A DNA stretch of 64,000 bases from contig NC_091866.1 in NCBI RefSeq assembly GCF_019399895.1, positions 1,967,501 through 2,031,500 on the forward strand, written 5' to 3'. Origin of the DNA: Cardiocondyla obscurior. Its lineage: Eukaryota; Arthropoda; Insecta; Hymenoptera; Formicidae. A program made the position numbers and the translations under genes. The notes beneath the pieces were generated by a model that was not told the DNA's origin, did not search any database, and saw nothing but the letters and a program-made list of their open reading frames with translations. Below are positions 61,301 to 64,000 of this stretch, piece after piece (the stretch's first letter is position 1; every line of letters starts with the position of its first letter).

Positions 61301-64000
61301 TTAGTAAGCAACCACAACTTTACTCGTTAAACGGCGGAACATCGAAATAACTGTCTTTCCAGCCGAGTAACGCGCCACTAGATTTCCGGAGGAAACGTTT
61401 CGGTGTAATCTAATCACAAGGATGTAGTAAACCGCCGACGGGTTCTTAAATCGCCCGCGTCTTTCGCATAAAAAAAAAGAAAAAAAAAAACGAAAAAAAA
61501 GGAGCGTGGAAACAGGCGTCGCGCGCGAAGTTGGGAATAATATGTCGCGCCTTGAGAAATCGTAAACTTTTCGCGTTTATTGGCTTATATTGGCGAGCGT
61601 TATGGAACGGAAAAGTGCTTGTCTTTCGTCCGCCAGCCTACGACGCTGCGAAACGCTATAACTTTTCATGCAGATGAACCGCCAGCTATCCTCTTTACCC
61701 CGGCGGCGGCATACTAAACGCGTTATTATGCGCGATATTGCCCGGCTGCCTTCGCTCGCCCGTCATTTATCGCGGCGGCTTCCTCCTCGCCGCGATCCTC
61801 GCCTTTCTCGCATACCGAATTAAAAAAGCAGACGCAAAATGTTCACGCGAGGGCCGCACGAAATTGGAACGTAGCCCCTCAAAAAGCTCGGGGGACGCAT
61901 AGATCCGCTAACTTGTCGTTTCCGCGTAATATCACCGAGAAAATCGAAGAGGGGACGACGCACCTGCTGAATATTGGAACCGAGAACTTACCCGCTGGAA
62001 AATTAAAAATGGGCGCAAGATAAAATCGAATATTCGCCGATGACCGAATTATTTCGCTTCCTGTAGTTCCTTTTTACGGCGCGCTCGGCCGCCGCGGAAA
62101 GGGCACCGGCGTATTATCTTTTGTGCACCGCTGAAACGCTCGATTCCACAGCAATTCCAGCCAATCGCGCGATGTAATATCGTTGTATTTTCAATACGCC
62201 TTTATAATGATTAAATTAAAATTAAAGTGAAATGAAAATATCGGCGCACTCGCGCAGCGTGATTCGATCTGCAAAGCTATAAAGCACGCCGCATGTAGCG
62301 CCCGATACCGAGGCTTCAAAGCTCCGCGATATAATTATGAAGTACGCAATGCCGCGTGGCTTCCGGTCATTGCGCTTTCGCTCGTGAATTTTGTCTTCGC
62401 CGCGATGTGCACTCGACGACGTCGGCGGAATTTTATTTCTCGAGTGAGGGACCCGAAGTCTTCATTAATGCCGATCCGACGAGCGAGCTGGAAATTTAAA
62501 TTGACGGCCGCGGACAATCGCTCGCACTGGTGGAGGCAAACGACGCGCGGCTAACTCGCGGCGATGGCTGCTGAAACCCTCGATAAAGAATGGTAGTATG
62601 ATCGGCGTGAAAAATTTCACAGTTTCCCCCGATAGAGTCACAGCGCGCAGCTCGTTTCGGTTGAATTACGACATACGGCGATCGTTAGCCCGTCGCGGAA
62701 GAAACCTCGCCGGATGCACACTTTGCATGCGCGTCGTATATTCGCCGTCGCATCCGACTGCCGTCTGGAAGACGAAGCTCGCGACCTCCGAGTGTACAAG
62801 CCGATACTTTTCGACGTCGCGGAATTTTCGAAGGAGAAAGACAGAGACGGGTATAAAAAGAGTAAAGACCTCGCTAACCTTTTCGCGCCTTGCATAGAAA
62901 ACTGGATATGATATATAAGTTGGCTACGACCTTTTCCTGCCCCTCGCCTTTCCACCGCCCGTAAACTCGCGTGGCATCCGCTTTTCTGGGACGAACACGC
63001 GTTTGCTAATGTTGGACCATGGCGGGGTACGTGGTGCATTCTTCCGTGATGTGCCTCGATACCATATATAGTTTGCGTATGCAAACGACTCGGTGAGGTA
63101 AACTCGTCGCGTTTGCGGGAAGGAGGTGGGTCGGCAAGTCCACGCGAATATCGACGAGGCTCGAAACTAAAATTATCGCGGATTTGCTCGCGACGTGTTT
63201 CTCGCGGGCGTTTAACTCCGCATTTAAGCGTCAACAAAGCCGACAGCCCGTCGCCTCTAACATTGAACTAAAATATTAATCGTCTCGCGGCCACGCTTAT
63301 TTCTATAGAAATGACATTTCGACTCGGTTTGGCCGGATAAAAAATGTATGCGGCGCGCGTATCTCGCTTTTGCGTATTATTTGCATTTCCGAGGGGAGTT
63401 TTATTTTAGCATCTCGCCCGATACGAGTATTGGGAGTTTCCCTGCACCACGCTCGATATTCGCATCGGAACTGCATTGGAAGTTAACTCGCTAAAGTAAG
63501 ATACGTGTCCCATCGGCTTTGCGTGCGATTTATGTAAACAATGCCACGTGCAATAAAGTTTTATTCCCGTCGCGACTACGCGCAACAACTGTAGGTGGTA
63601 ATTTATCTGATTTTAACTTAATTTTTTTTCGCGTGATTTCCTCCGCGGGCGACAATACTCGTTTCCCCTTTTGAGCGATGCTTATTGCGCAATATTTGTA
63701 GTATCGCATTCGAATAAATTCAGTAGGAAAGATAAATAAGGACAAGTAATAATATTTTATTGCATTTAATTAACGATGATCACTAAATGAAATTCCGAGC
63801 TCGTTTATTTTATTTTTTTTTTTTTCTTTTTACAGCCATCATTTTTCTTTATTTTCTCTTACCGACATATCCTCCACCCATCAACCCTCAAGTAATTTTT
63901 TTGCGAGCCCTTTTTAGTTCGATTTTTATATTACGGATTTTTACGACAATATAAAATGATACTCTACTTGCAGAGAAAGACCTATAACTATATCAAAGTT
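58390..64000. other. Non-coding DNA, right end of window
   Basis: AT-rich 58560-58690 and 60150-60780, CG-rich 61500-63240. Acceptor-like tracts at 63822-63835 and near 63970 do not keep the frame of the 58.1 kb candidate exon. A near-palindrome GTTTGCGTATGCAAAC at 63073-63088 and an ATTTGCAT at 63378-63385 are further octamer-type sites. Confidence 0.5.
60719..60771. repeat. A-rich purine repeat
   Basis: A runs broken by single G (AAAAAAG units) for about 50 nt within the AT-rich interval 60.15-60.8 kb. Confidence 0.85.

Noticed and set aside
62638..63237. 199-codon minus-strand frame
   Set aside because: Arginine/serine-rich, open together with plus-strand frames over the same CpG-rich DNA, without recognisable domain.

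Overview
This is almost entirely non-coding DNA from an animal genome, probably an insect. It swings between CG-rich blocks with CpG not depleted and AT-rich blocks, carries many mono- and dinucleotide runs, and shows GT-AG splice signals with polypyrimidine tracts. There are no bacterial-style operons, ribosome binding sites or dense coding. The high CpG content, the isochore-like mosaic and the small GT-AG introns fit a hymenopteran such as an ant or bee; that placement is an inference from composition, not from a recognised gene. Most open frames of 60-240 codons are arginine/serine-rich frames of CpG-rich DNA or run through T/C or A/G tracts, and I do not treat them as genes.

Layout. 1-34.8 kb: no gene I can support; simple repeats, a locally duplicated segment at 26.2-26.5 kb, a CTCF-like site at 33.6 kb and a few weak short frames. 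34.85-39.2 kb: two paralogous elements of about 80-105 bp (34.85 and 39.12 kb), each with a POU octamer, a TCTCATTAG homeodomain-type site and a TAATTTGAATAT motif. A compact partial copy lies at 35.71 kb. 37.38-41.99 kb: the best gene in the window, a plus-strand, multi-exon transcription unit. It has a GA-rich first exon ending at GTAAGT, then exons at 38183-38277, 41087-41268, 41556-41838 and 41955-41990, each bounded by good acceptor and donor sites. The 3' end of exon 3 with its donor, and less clearly the start of the following exon, is repeated as a second copy in exons 4-5. Exons 1-4 carry a 160-codon ORF with compatible phases, but the duplicated block has diverged evenly at all three codon positions and the stop lies upstream of later splice junctions. 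A long non-coding RNA or a 5'UTR exon series is therefore at least as likely as a coding gene. The unit probably continues past 41990.

42-58 kb: non-coding, with an (AT)n microsatellite, a 26-nt T run and a 21-bp coding-like minisatellite. 58.1 kb: a candidate first coding exon (90 codons, serine/glutamate-rich, only two arginines) ending at GTGCGT. It differs clearly in composition from the noise frames, and no partner exon can be identified. 58.4-64 kb: non-coding, AT-rich around 60.2-60.8 kb.

The octamer elements flank and lie inside the transcription unit, which suggests (inference) a developmentally controlled, possibly neural, locus. No protein domain, tRNA, rRNA, known microRNA, CRISPR array or intact transposon was recognised.
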